Shown: positions 41,834 through 49,703, counted from the stretch's first letter. The stretch: 64,000 bases of DNA from Pseudoflavonifractor capillosus (GCF_016902575.1 NZ_JACSNZ010000001.1:1-64000); one strand, 5' to 3'. The notes: generated from the letters alone by a model not told the origin. A program made the numbers and translations.

Positions 41834-42967
41834 ATGTTTGAACTGTTGAAAACTGAGGGCCGGGCCCGGCGGGGACAGTTTACCACCCCCCACGGCACAG
41901 TACAGACCCCAGTGTTTATGAACGTGGGCACCCAGGGTGCCATTAAGGGCGGCCTGTCCGCTTTTGATTTGAAGGACATCGGCTGCCAGGTGGAGCTGTC
42001 CAACACCTACCATCTCCACCTGCGCCCCGGCGACGACGTGGTGCGCCAGATGGGCGGGCTGCACAAATTTATGCGCTGGGATGGGCCTATGCTCACCGAT
42101 TCCGGGGGCTTCCAGGTCTTTTCCCTGTCCGGCCTGCGGAAAATCACCGAGGAAGGGGTCACCTTTGCCTCCCACCTGGATGGACGCAAGATCTTCATGG
42201 GCCCTGAGGAGTCCATGCGCATCCAGTCCAATCTGGGCAGTGACATCGCCATGGCCTTTGACGAGTGTGTGGAGAACCCCGCCACCTATGAATACGCCAA
42301 GGCATCCTGCGAGCGTACCCTGCGGTGGCTGAAGCGGTGCAAGGCCGAGCACGACAAGCTCAACGCCCAGCCCGACTGCGTCAATCCCGGCCAGATGCTC
42401 TTTGGGATCAACCAGGGAGCCACCTTCCCGGACCTGCGCATTTGGCACATGCAGGAGACGGCCAAGGTGGAGTGCGACGGCTACGCCATCGGTGGCCTGG
42501 CAGTGGGAGAGCCTACCCAGGTGATGTATGACATCATTGACGCTGTGGAGCCCTACATGCCCAAGGACAAGCCTCGATATCTCATGGGGGTGGGCACTCC
42601 CTCCAACATCATCGAGGCGGTGGCCCGGGGCGTGGACTTCTTTGACTGTGTGATGCCCGCCCGCAACGCCCGCCACGGCAAGCTGTTTACTTGGAGCGGG
42701 TGGATGAATATGAAAAACGAGCGGTATAAGACCGACGAGCGGCCTATTGATCCCCAGTGTGACTGCCCCGTGTGCCGGAACTTCTCCCGTGCCTATGTGC
42801 GCCACCTGTTTACCGCCGGGGAGATGCTGGGCATGCGTCTGGCGGTGATGCACAACCTGTATTTCTACAACAAACTGGTGGAACGCATCCGACAGGCCCT
42901 GGATGAGGGCACCTTCCAGCAGTTCCGGGCGGAATATTCCGAAAAATTGGCCCAACGGATGCCCTGA
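41834..42967 (+). CDS. tgt: tRNA-guanine transglycosylase
   Basis: Tgt exchanges G34 for preQ1 in tRNAs with GUN anticodons. The 377-residue barrel has D89 in MLTDSGGFQVFSL (general acid/base), GGLAVGEP, VMPARNARHG and a zinc site with C309, C311, C314 and a later His in CDCPVCRNFS..YVRHL. AAAGGAG precedes ATG 41834. Forms a transcript with queA. Confidence 0.97.
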   Translation: MFELLKTEGRARRGQFTTPHGTVQTPVFMNVGTQGAIKGGLSAFDLKDIGCQVELSNTYHLHLRPGDDVVRQMGGLHKFMRWDGPMLTDSGGFQVFSLSGLRKITEEGVTFASHLDGRKIFMGPEESMRIQSNLGSDIAMAFDECVENPATYEYAKASCERTLRWLKRCKAEHDKLNAQPDCVNPGQMLFGINQGATFPDLRIWHMQETAKVECDGYAIGGLAVGEPTQVMYDIIDAVEPYMPKDKPRYLMGVGTPSNIIEAVARGVDFFDCVMPARNARHGKLFTWSGWMNMKNERYKTDERPIDPQCDCPVCRNFSRAYVRHLFTAGEMLGMRLAVMHNLYFYNKLVERIRQALDEGTFQQFRAEYSEKLAQRMP

Positions 42968-42990
42968 TCCCGAAAATCGGAAAAAGGGAC

Positions 42991-43019
42991 TTGTGTTCCA
43001 GGTAAAATACGGGTATAAT
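42991..43019 (+). promoter_or_regulatory. Promoter of yajC
   Basis: TTGTGT (42991-42996) and TATAAT (43014-43019) with a 17-base spacer, 51 bases before yajC. Confidence 0.75.
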
Positions 43020-43069
43020 GTCCTGTGTTGTACTCTACGATGAAATAAACATACGAAGGAGACGTAGCT

Positions 43070-43378
43070 ATGACCCCCGAGACCTTATCCAGCTTTGTTA
43101 TGATCCTGGTCATGATCGCCATCTTCTACTTCCTGCTCATCCGTCCCGAGAGCAAGAAGAAAAAGGAAGCTGCCGCCATGCGTGCCAGCCTGAAGGTGGG
43201 CGACCAGATCACCACCATTGGCGGTGTTGTGGGCACCATCTGTGCCATCAAGGAGGAGACCATTGTCATGGAGACCGGCGCTGACCGTGTGCGCATCGAG
43301 TTCACCAAGTGGGCCATCTCCAGCAAGGGCACCCAGGCCAGCCAGGACGGTGCTGCCCAGGAGAAGAAGAGCAAGTAA
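43070..43378 (+). CDS. yajC: Preprotein translocase subunit YajC
   Basis: A 102-residue protein with one N-terminal membrane helix (about 6-22, MILVMIAIFYFLLIRPE) and a cytoplasmic domain with the family motif RASLKVGDQITTIGGVVG. YajC accompanies SecDF in the Sec translocon. A GAAGGAGACG site precedes the ATG. A long hairpin terminator directly follows, inside which the next gene appears to begin. Confidence 0.95.
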   Translation: MTPETLSSFVMILVMIAIFYFLLIRPESKKKKEAAAMRASLKVGDQITTIGGVVGTICAIKEETIVMETGADRVRIEFTKWAISSKGTQASQDGAAQEKKSK

Positions 43379-43390
43379 AGCAGCATGAGA

Positions 43391-43443
43391 AGCAGCCCCT
43401 TTGCATATGGTGAAGTAACCATGTGGAAAGGGGTGCTTTTTTT
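43391..43443 (+). terminator. Long terminator hairpin after yajC
   Basis: GCA-CCCCTTT and CATATGG pair with CCATGTG and AAAGGGG-TGC (a bulged G and one mismatch), giving an 18-bp-class stem with loop TGAAGTAA, then seven Ts. The 3' arm GGGGTG and the T-run double as ribosome site and start of the next gene. Confidence 0.85.
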
Positions 43444-43873
43444 GCGCAATCATGAGGTGAAACAGGAAAATGCGGCCCAGATGCTCTTGGGCGTGGCTGT
43501 GGGAAGCGCCGTGGCGGTAGCAGTGCAGCTGCTGGTATTGCTTTTGGGTGCGGCGGCAATTTCCGGCGGTATGGTGCAGGAGAGCGCCCAATTACAGCTG
43601 GTGGCGTTGGCCTGTGTATTGGGGAGCTTGACGGGCGGGCTGGTGTGCGCCTGCCGTTGGCCGGCCCGGAAGCTGCTGGGCGGTCTGGCTGTGGGTGGCA
43701 TGAACGATGTGATTTTGTGGCTGGTGAGTTTGGCCCGGGGCGGAGGCCAGATTCTGGAGGTGCGCAGTCTGGTGGTTCTGGTCTGCTGTGTCTGCGGCGG
43801 GGCTCTGGCGGGTTTGATGTGCCTGAAAGGGCGGAAAAAGAAGCCTGCTGGGGTGCGGAGAGCCAGAAAGTGA
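43442..43873 (+). CDS. TIGR04086-like four-helix membrane protein
   Basis: A membrane protein of about 143 residues with four hydrophobic helices (approximate residues 16-38, 50-68, 76-93, 104-122) and a basic C-terminus (LKGRKKKPAGVRRARK). The fold and position directly after yajC match the TIGR04086 family common in clostridia; function unknown. The start is not obvious: TTG 43442 (6 bases after GGGGTG of the terminator 3' arm) gives a normal charged N-terminus MRNHEVKQEN. ATG 43421 is inside the hairpin loop side and GTG 43457 lacks a site. Confidence 0.7.
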   Translation: MRNHEVKQENAAQMLLGVAVGSAVAVAVQLLVLLLGAAAISGGMVQESAQLQLVALACVLGSLTGGLVCACRWPARKLLGGLAVGGMNDVILWLVSLARGGGQILEVRSLVVLVCCVCGGALAGLMCLKGRKKKPAGVRRARK

Positions 43874-43918
43874 CCGGGGTTTACTGGCAGAGGGAGCCAA
43901 TTCCCTCTGCCAAAGCCC

Positions 43919-43947
43919 TTGACAAGCGGGGAGAAAATCTCTATAAT
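43919..43947 (+). promoter_or_regulatory. Consensus promoter of greA-lysS
   Basis: TTGACA (43919-43924) and TATAAT (43942-43947) with a 17-base spacer: full housekeeping consensus, expected to be strong. A hairpin GGCAGAGGGA/TTCCCTCTGCC (43886-43911) without U-run precedes it. Confidence 0.9.
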
Positions 43948-44037
43948 TCGAAGGAGCATCTATAAATATATAATGGACATGTTGTGAGCTGCCATCTGTT
44001 GCGGCTTCTATTTTTTATCGTTGAAAGGATGAATGTC

Positions 44038-44511
44038 ATGGCCAAGGAATACAAGCTCAGTGCTGAGCGTTTGGAAGAACTCAAGCAGGAACTCAACTAC
44101 CTCAAGACGGTCCGCGAGAAGGAAGTGGCCGACCAGATCAAGGAGGCCCGCTCCTTTGGCGACCTGTCCGAGAACAGCGAGTACGATGAGGCTAAGAACG
44201 AGCAGGGCAAGCTCTACTCCCGCATTGCCGAGATCGAGAACATTCTGGCCAACTGCTCTGTGATCGAGGAGACGGACAGCGATCCTGACACCGTGCGTCT
44301 GGGCAGCAAGATCACCGTCATGGACACCATGCTGGATGAGGAGGAGTCCTACCAGGTGGTTGGCTCTCAGGAGGCTGACCCCATGAATGGCCGTATCTCC
44401 GAGGAGTCTCCCTTTGGCAAGGCTCTGCTGGGCAAGCGGGTGGGAGACACTGTGATTGTGGATGCCCCTGCCGGAAACATTGAATACAAGGTCGTCAGCA
44501 TCCAGCGATAA
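44038..44511 (+). CDS. greA: Transcription elongation factor GreA
   Basis: GreA rescues backtracked RNA polymerase by stimulating transcript cleavage. The 157-residue protein has the N-terminal coiled coil with the acidic tip (KEARSFGDLSENSEYDEAKNE region, about 40-60) and a C-terminal FKBP-like domain (GKRVGDTVIVDAPAGNIEYKV region). ATG 44038 (MAKEYKLSAERLEEL) was chosen over 44029, as AAAGG sits 9 bases upstream. Co-transcribed with lysS. Confidence 0.96.
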   Translation: MAKEYKLSAERLEELKQELNYLKTVREKEVADQIKEARSFGDLSENSEYDEAKNEQGKLYSRIAEIENILANCSVIEETDSDPDTVRLGSKITVMDTMLDEEESYQVVGSQEADPMNGRISEESPFGKALLGKRVGDTVIVDAPAGNIEYKVVSIQR

Positions 44512-44543
44512 GCGGAAGACGGACACGAGAAGGAGAGACGATT

Positions 44544-46055
44544 ATGTCGGAACACAATAAGCAGAACCAGCAGAACGTGCAGGACGAGCCCTCCCTGTCT
44601 GAGCTGCTGCAAATTCGCCGGGACAAGCTCTCGGATCTCCAGGCTGCGGGCAAGGACCCCTTTGCCGTCACCAAGTACGATGTGACCCACCACAGCAATG
44701 AGATCAAGGAGAACTTCGAGTCCATGGAGGGCCAGATCGTGCGTCTGGCTGGCCGCCTGATGAGCAAGCGTGGCATGGGCAAGGCCATTTTTGCCGACCT
44801 ACAGGACGGCGGCGGGCGCATCCAGCTGTATGTACGCATTGACGACGTGGGGGAGGAGACCCTCAACGCCTTCAAAAAGTACGACATCGGCGACATCGTG
44901 GGTGTGGAGGGCGACGTGTTCCGCACCAAGCGGGGCGAGATTTCCTTGAAGGCTCACACCATCACCCTGCTGTCCAAGTCTCTGCTCCCCCTGCCCGAGA
45001 AGTTCCACGGTCTCACCGATGTGGAGACCCGCTGCCGCCAGCGCTATGTGGATCTCATCGTCAACCCCGAGGTGCGCCGCACCTTTGAGATCCGCTCCGC
45101 CTTCATCCGCCATGTGCGCAGCTTCCTGGACAACCGTGGTTATATGGAAGTGGAGACCCCTGTCCTCAACACCATCTCTGGTGGTGCCACCGCCCGGCCC
45201 TTCATCACCCACCACAATACCCTGGACATCGACATGTATATGCGCATCGCCACCGAGCTGCACCTGAAGCGCTTGGTGGTGGGCGGCCTGGAGCGGGTGT
45301 ATGAGATTGGCCGTATCTTCCGCAACGAGGGTATGGACACCAAGCACAACCCCGAGTTTACCTCCGTGGAGCTGTACCAGGCCTATGCCGATTTCCACGA
45401 CATGATGGATCTGTTTGAAGATCTGCTCAGCTCTGCGGCCCAAAAGATCCTGGGTACCTATCAAATCCAGTGGCAGGGCCAGGACATTGACCTGACCCCC
45501 GGCTGGCCCCGCCTGACCATGGCCGAGGCGGTCAAGCAGTACACCGGCCTGGACTTTATGGCTGTCACCGACGATGCTGAGGCTGTGGCTCTGGCCGCCT
45601 CCATCGGCGTGGAGCTGCCTGAGACCGCTCCCGCCACCTGGGGCAACGCCCTGTACGAGGTGTTCGACCAAAAGGTGGAGGAGAAGCTCATTCAGCCCAC
45701 CTTCATTACCATGCACCCCGTGGATGTGTCCCCCCTGGCCAAGCGTTCTCCCGCCGATCCCCGCCTCACCGAGCGGTTCGAGCTGTTCATCTGCCGCAGT
45801 GAGATGGGCAACGCCTTCTCCGAGCTCAACGACCCCATCGACCAGAAGCAGCGTTTCCAGCGTCAGGTGGAACTGCGGGAGCACGGCGACGAGGAGGCCG
45901 GCATGATGGACGAGGACTACATCACCGCCCTGGAGTATGGCCTGCCCCCCACGGGCGGCCTGGGCATCGGGATTGACCGGTGTGTCATGATGCTCACCAA
46001 CAACGACTCCATCCGTGAGGTGCTGCTCTTCCCCACGATGAAGCCCTTGGACTAA
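44544..46055 (+). CDS. lysS: Lysyl-tRNA synthetase, class II
   Basis: LysRS charges tRNA-Lys. The 503-residue protein has an N-terminal OB-fold anticodon domain (about 65-150; VRLAGRLMSKRGMGKAIFADL) and a class II core with motif 1 around FIRHVRSFLDNRGYMEVETP, motif 2 RIFRNEGMDTKHNPEFTSVE and motif 3 GGLGIGIDRCVMML. AAGGAGAG precedes ATG 44544. It is second after greA. The mobile element begins just after its stop codon, but the gene itself looks complete. Confidence 0.97.
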   Translation: MSEHNKQNQQNVQDEPSLSELLQIRRDKLSDLQAAGKDPFAVTKYDVTHHSNEIKENFESMEGQIVRLAGRLMSKRGMGKAIFADLQDGGGRIQLYVRIDDVGEETLNAFKKYDIGDIVGVEGDVFRTKRGEISLKAHTITLLSKSLLPLPEKFHGLTDVETRCRQRYVDLIVNPEVRRTFEIRSAFIRHVRSFLDNRGYMEVETPVLNTISGGATARPFITHHNTLDIDMYMRIATELHLKRLVVGGLERVYEIGRIFRNEGMDTKHNPEFTSVELYQAYADFHDMMDLFEDLLSSAAQKILGTYQIQWQGQDIDLTPGWPRLTMAEAVKQYTGLDFMAVTDDAEAVALAASIGVELPETAPATWGNALYEVFDQKVEEKLIQPTFITMHPVDVSPLAKRSPADPRLTERFELFICRSEMGNAFSELNDPIDQKQRFQRQVELREHGDEEAGMMDEDYITALEYGLPPTGGLGIGIDRCVMMLTNNDSIREVLLFPTMKPLD

Positions 46056-46120
46056 AATTCCACAATATATAGTGTCTGACGAAACCGGACGGCACAAGAT
46101 GTAGCAAAAAGGGCTTACAA

Positions 46121-46168
46121 CTACAACTTTTCTACAACTTTTGCTTGAAATCAGACGGCATCAGACGG
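46121..46168. repeat. Two tandem repeat pairs near the int end
   Basis: CTACAACTTTT occurs twice head to tail (46121-46131 and 46132-46142), followed by ATCAGACGG twice (46150-46158 and 46160-46168). Short direct repeats between a tyrosine integrase gene and the element end are typical arm-type binding sites for integrase or excisionase. Confidence 0.6.
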
Positions 46169-46179
46169 GCCAAAATGAA

Positions 46180-46218
46180 GGGCAAATCCGTGTTTTTTAT
46201 GCGGATTTGCCCTTTTTT
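46180..46218 (+). terminator. Hairpin terminator between lysS and int
   Basis: GGGCAAATCCG pairs with CGGATTTGCCC, followed by six Ts on the plus strand. It can end transcripts coming from lysS and protects int from opposing transcription. Confidence 0.8.
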
Positions 46219-46225
46219 GCAATTT

Positions 46226-47455
46226 TCACATTAGCACCAAATTACCCTTGATTGCCTCTGCTTTTTCCCTCATGTTTTCTTGCGTAATATGCGTGTAAAT
46301 ATCCATAGTTGTGGAAAAATCAGCGTGGCCCATCACTTGCTGGATAAACTTGATGTCGTTGGTGCTTTCACAAAGCCGCGTACAAAATGTGTGTCTCATG
46401 TTATGTACGCTAAAATGCGGCAGCAGCTCCGGCTCACGGTCTTCCAGTTCAGCCTGATCCATTTCTTCGGCGTTGTAGGCGATGGAGATACGCTCAATGG
46501 CCCGATTGATGTTGTGGGCACTGAGAAAGTAGCCTTCCCGATTTCTAAAAAGGAAACCGTGATACCCATTCATCACAAGGTCTTCCGGATAGAGAGTGTC
46601 AATGACTTCGATCAATGCGCGGAGTTGTTCAGCAACCTGCGGATACAAGATGGGGATGGTACGGGTACCGCTGGCTGTTTTAGGGGTGGTGATATGAAAA
46701 CCTGCTTTCCCATCAATCACGCGATAGATCAAGTTGTGATTGACAGAGATGGTGTTGTTCTCCAGGTCCACATCATTTTTAGTTAAGCCGGTACATTCCG
46801 CAACACGCATTCCCGTACCGAGCAGTACGACCATGACAGGCAGCCAGTGGCTATACATCGGTGACTTGGAAATGAACCGAAGGAAGTTCTTCTGCTGTGT
46901 CATGGTCAGCGCGATTCTTTTCTTCGGGGGCGCCCCGGCTCCCTCTGTTTTGAGAGAACGGTAGACGCCCTTGCTGGGATTTTTACGGATGTAGTCATCA
47001 TCGACTGCCAATTCGAGCGTAGGGTGGATCAGGTTATTGATATTTTCCAGAGAATTGATTGCAAAGCCTTTTTTCAAAAGCTTCGTGTAAAATGTCAGGA
47101 TGTCGCTCTTTCGGATATTGGGCAGAGGTATGTTGGCAAACGGTTCATCCTTCACGTAATTACTCCAAAGATATTCGTAATTTGCCCGTGTAGAAGCCTT
47201 TAACTGGATCTTCGTATCCATGAGGACTTTGAACATGTCATTTAGTGTGATTTTCATGGCCTCTTGGGTTCGGATACCGTCTTCGCTGTCACGGTTGAGT
47301 ACTTTTTCTTTGGCCCGCAGGCTGGCAAGGTCAAAATCATAGATGTACTTTTTCTTTTTGCCCAGCTTATAAACAAACATATAGCTACCGTCTGAGCGTT
47401 GCGTCTCTCCTGGCCGCAGGTTGCGGCCTTTGTTATCTTTTCTGACTTTTGGCAT
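46226..47455 (-). CDS. int: Tyrosine integrase, Tn916 type
   Basis: A 409-residue site-specific recombinase that integrates and excises the element. The N-terminal arm-binding domain (about 1-70) precedes a SAM-like core-binding domain (about 70-170) and the catalytic domain with R217 (GTGMRVAE), H351 and R354 (HNMRHTF), H377 (GHAD) and nucleophile Y387 (MDIYTH). All five catalytic residues checked are present, so it is probably active. It ends about 170 bases from lysS and lies 57 bases downstream of the xis-like gene in the same direction. Base composition is lower in GC than the neighbouring chromosome genes. Confidence 0.96.
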   Translation of the reverse strand: MPKVRKDNKGRNLRPGETQRSDGSYMFVYKLGKKKKYIYDFDLASLRAKEKVLNRDSEDGIRTQEAMKITLNDMFKVLMDTKIQLKASTRANYEYLWSNYVKDEPFANIPLPNIRKSDILTFYTKLLKKGFAINSLENINNLIHPTLELAVDDDYIRKNPSKGVYRSLKTEGAGAPPKKRIALTMTQQKNFLRFISKSPMYSHWLPVMVVLLGTGMRVAECTGLTKNDVDLENNTISVNHNLIYRVIDGKAGFHITTPKTASGTRTIPILYPQVAEQLRALIEVIDTLYPEDLVMNGYHGFLFRNREGYFLSAHNINRAIERISIAYNAEEMDQAELEDREPELLPHFSVHNMRHTFCTRLCESTNDIKFIQQVMGHADFSTTMDIYTHITQENMREKAEAIKGNLVLM

Positions 47456-47512
47456 AGGTTGATACCTCCCGATGTTTTGTGTGTTGCTGCGCCCGGAATG
47501 GGCAAGGTTTCG

Positions 47513-47713
47513 TCAGCATGAAATCTCGTACAGATATTCCTTAATACGCTGAACGCTCCAAAGGACACGAGAGTTCATGGTAATGCGGGCGTGAGCAAGA
47601 TCGCCAATCTGGACAGCCGTGTGCCGCCCGCAGTCGAGCAGTTTGCAAAGCGATTCTGTATCCACCGCCAAGCACTGTTCCGGTGAAAGGTCGTTGGGTT
47701 TTCTTTTTTCCAT
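47513..47713 (-). CDS. xis: Excisionase-like protein
   Basis: A 66-residue protein upstream of int on the same strand with a winged-helix/MerR-like DNA-binding pattern: VDTESLCKLLDCGRHTAVQIG (first helices) and RVLWSVQRIKEYLYE (wing and last helix), as in Tn916-type Xis. AAAGGAGGGC precedes the ATG. It should bend DNA at the element ends and favour excision by Int. Assigned from position, size and the helix pattern. Confidence 0.85.
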   Translation of the reverse strand: MEKRKPNDLSPEQCLAVDTESLCKLLDCGRHTAVQIGDLAHARITMNSRVLWSVQRIKEYLYEISC

Positions 47714-47789
47714 AATTGCCCTCCTTTATTTGCAATTACATAAATCCTTTACGGTTTGTAAATGAAGGTTTTCAACAAAAACAATGAAG

Positions 47790-47864
47790 TCATTCAAATT
47801 CATCGGGAAGTGTAAGGTCTTCTCCAAAGGCCATTTCCTGCGCCGGGGCTTCCGCCGCGTATTG
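47790..47864 (-). pseudogene. C-terminal gene remnant (24 codons)
   Basis: On the minus strand an open run after an in-frame stop reads AAEAPAQEMAFGEDLTLPDE and ends EFE-stop. The acidic, ordered codon content looks like the tail of a degraded element gene rather than random sequence. No family is assigned. Confidence 0.35.
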
Positions 47865-48158
47865 TCAGGGCCCGCTGTGCGGTATTTCAATCGTGGGCGG
47901 GCTCCTTGTGGTCATCGCACACTGTCCGCGATCCCTGTATAACTCCAATGGAAAAGGTTATGGGACTTGTCAAGGTACAAAAAGAGCGTGCAGACTGGCT
48001 ACGGAGTCCCATGCCATGTCTGTACGCCCTATAAATAGGAGATGGCGACCAAATTTCTGCAAATCCTGTGACTTTTGATAAGTTTCTTGAGTATTGTTGT
48101 TCCAAGCCGCAGATGAATAGGCCGAATTATCCTTGAAATTATTACCATATAATGACAA
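47865..48158. other. Gene-free degenerate stretch
   Basis: Nearly 300 bases between the remnant and the relaxase tail. A 28-codon frame from 47951 has no ribosome site. No promoter, repeat or conserved motif was found; the region looks like decayed element sequence. Confidence 0.5.
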
Positions 48159-48272
48159 CTCATCCGAAAGCGGGATAATTCCATCCGGCGCAGGCTTGCA
48201 GAAGCCAAGGCACAGGCGAGAACGGAAAAGCCACATCCCAAAAGGAAACAGCCAGACCGGGAACGGTCATAA
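48159..48272 (+). pseudogene. Relaxase C-terminal fragment
   Basis: A 37-codon fragment reads NSIRRRLAEAKAQARTEKPH and then basic residues to RERS-stop, the highly basic tail seen in MobA/MobL-type relaxases. It is open only after an upstream in-frame stop, so it cannot be a complete gene. A relaxase start fragment lies 1.1 kb further right, in reversed order relative to an intact gene. Confidence 0.5.
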
Positions 48273-48317
48273 TCGCTTCCAGTGCCGCCGCCCGTGGGCT
48301 GCCCCTCTGGAAGAGGG

Positions 48318-48440
48318 CGCAACTATACACCGGTCAAGCCGGTGCGTTGCGTCCTGCCGGAAGCCCCTTGCAGGGAGCAGATGATTTCCACAGCTTTTCA
48401 ATCTGTTCCAATCATCACAGGGGAAGCTACACTTCCCCTG
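48318..48440. other. oriT-like hairpin region
   Basis: Two good inverted repeats lie close together: CGCAAC-TATA-CACCGG with CCGGTG-C-GTTGCG (48318-48351), and CAGGGGAAG-CTACA-CTTCCCCTG (48418-48440, nine perfect pairs). They are flanked by relaxase fragments. Nicking sites of mobilizable elements are built this way; neither hairpin has a U-run, so they are not terminators. A nick site cannot be identified by eye. Confidence 0.4.
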
Positions 48441-48508
48441 CGCTGGCTGCCGCCAGCTACCCCTTTGTGGACTTGCCGCCCGGAAACACCTTGCGCTGCA
48501 AGCTGTTC

Positions 48509-48532
48509 TCGTCCAGCAAGTCGTCCAGCAAG
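48509..48532. repeat. Tandem 12-bp direct repeat
   Basis: TCGTCCAGCAAG occurs twice without spacer. It lies 70 bases after the second hairpin, a position suited to a relaxase or accessory protein binding iteron, though slippage in formerly coding DNA is equally possible. Confidence 0.5.
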
Positions 48533-48609
48533 TTTACGATTTTGTCTTTTATTTATAAGGTACAAGGAGTATAATGAAATAAAATCGCAGCGAAAGGAAG
48601 TATACTTAG

Positions 48610-49224
48610 ATGGGTGACCCAAGTAAATTTTCAAGTATCATAGAATATTATATTGCGTTTTATGCCATTGCCATATTAGTTTTGTCTGAACTGGCAATAT
48701 GGTTATTTTCATCAAGAGGTAGAGGAAAAGAAAAACGAAAATCCGCAGATAGCGGAACCGTATGGCTTATTATAATTGGCTGGTGTTGGGGAGTAATAGC
48801 AGGAGCGTTTTTCCGTAGCCAAAGTGTACCGGATTTTATACGTAGCTGGTTATTGCCGCATTTTTGCTATTATATCGGAGTGGTGTTTATTATATTAGGC
48901 GTTGTTATTCGTTGTACTGCTGTTCTTACTTTAAAAAAGGCATTCACTCTCCATGTCCAAACAACAAGCGATCAGCACTTAGTTAAAACAGGCTTATATC
49001 ATTTCGTACGCAATCCGGCTTATACTGGTAGTATGGTAAGTTTGTTAGGTGTTGCATTAGCTTATCGGTCTATTCCGGGGGCTATCTCAGTAATGATCGT
49101 TTGCCTGATTTGTTACAGTATTAGAATTAGTATTGAAGAAACGGCGCTTAAAAATCAATTTCACGATGAATTTGAACGCTATTGTAAAGAAACAAAATAT
49201 AGACTCATTCCTGGAATTTATTAA
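48610..49224 (+). CDS. ICMT-family (isoprenylcysteine carboxyl methyltransferase-like) membrane protein
   Basis: A 204-residue membrane protein with about five hydrophobic helices and the family's C-terminal signature: HLVKTGLYHFVRNPAYTGS (about 123-141), then IEETALKNQFHDEFERYCKE and RLIP. Such enzymes use SAM to methylate carboxyl groups or lipids; the bacterial substrates are mostly unknown. AAAGGAAG precedes the ATG and a TATAAT lies about 40 bases upstream. The gene is clearly AT-richer (under 40% GC by eye) than everything around it, which points to separate transfer as cargo. A terminator follows. Confidence 0.85.
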   Translation: MGDPSKFSSIIEYYIAFYAIAILVLSELAIWLFSSRGRGKEKRKSADSGTVWLIIIGWCWGVIAGAFFRSQSVPDFIRSWLLPHFCYYIGVVFIILGVVIRCTAVLTLKKAFTLHVQTTSDQHLVKTGLYHFVRNPAYTGSMVSLLGVALAYRSIPGAISVMIVCLICYSIRISIEETALKNQFHDEFERYCKETKYRLIPGIY

Positions 49225-49269
49225 ATTGCACAGAAAACTAAATACCAGCCGTCCACCGGCGGCACCACC

Positions 49270-49306
49270 GAGCAGGAAATCAGACAAATGGTTCCCTGCT
49301 CTTTTT
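49270..49306 (+). terminator. Terminator after ICMT-family gene
   Basis: GAGCAGG (49270-49276) pairs with CCTGCTC (49295-49301), followed by five Ts. Confidence 0.6.
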
Positions 49307-49344
49307 ATGCCCGGACGCCGGGAGAAAGGAGGTCACACCCCATC

Positions 49345-49458
49345 ATGCCACCATGCCCGCACTTTGATTTAAGAATCGTCCAGCGCAGCAAGCGCCAGTC
49401 AGCCGTTGCTTCCGCCGCCTACCAGAGCGGGGAACGGTTGTTCTCCAGATATGATTAG
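49345..49458 (+). pseudogene. MobA/MobL relaxase N-terminal fragment
   Basis: A 37-residue frame begins MPPCPHFDLRIVQRSKRQSA and continues VASAAYQSGERLFSRYD before a TAG. This matches the N-terminus of MobA/MobL (MobQ) relaxases, including the SAVASAAYQSGE motif, and has a good AGAAAGGAGG site. The rest of the gene, with the catalytic HUH region, is absent. It may now encode a short peptide but not a relaxase. Confidence 0.75.
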
Positions 49459-49493
49459 AAGCAAAACGAAATACTATATACAGATATAATCAC

Positions 49494-49522
49494 TTGACTA
49501 ACACAAGATATTGTGCTACACT
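49494..49522 (+). promoter_or_regulatory. Promoter of the DNA-processing module
   Basis: TTGACT (49494-49499) and TACACT (49517-49522) with a 17-base spacer; transcription should start near 49529, giving a leader of about 310 bases. Confidence 0.8.
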
Positions 49523-49627
49523 TTTTCTGTAATTGATTTTTGTGCGTTCCCCATGTGGGATACAGACTGAGTTTCTGTACCGCAGGCCAAAAGCCCGCAT
49601 TGCACACGCAGTTAAGATTGTACTTGT

Positions 49628-49678
49628 GCCAGTAGTATTACTGCGCCCCTTTGGGCCGGTATATTACTGGCTTTTTTT
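49628..49678 (+). terminator. Leader terminator 1
   Basis: Seven-pair outer stem GCCAGTA/TACTGGC with an internal GCCC/GGGC hairpin and a run of seven Ts; overlaps an alternative hairpin at its 5' side. Confidence 0.75.
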
Positions 49679-49703
49679 GTTTTTTCGGGACTTCAGTTCC
49701 GCC

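Noticed and set aside
41744-42955. A 403-codon minus-strand frame opposite tgt
   Set aside because: Antisense shadow; tgt carries its full catalytic and zinc motifs.
47951-48038. A 28-codon plus-strand frame MEKVMGLVKVQKERADWLRS in the degenerate stretch
   Set aside because: No ribosome site or promoter, no recognisable similarity, and surrounded by decayed sequence.
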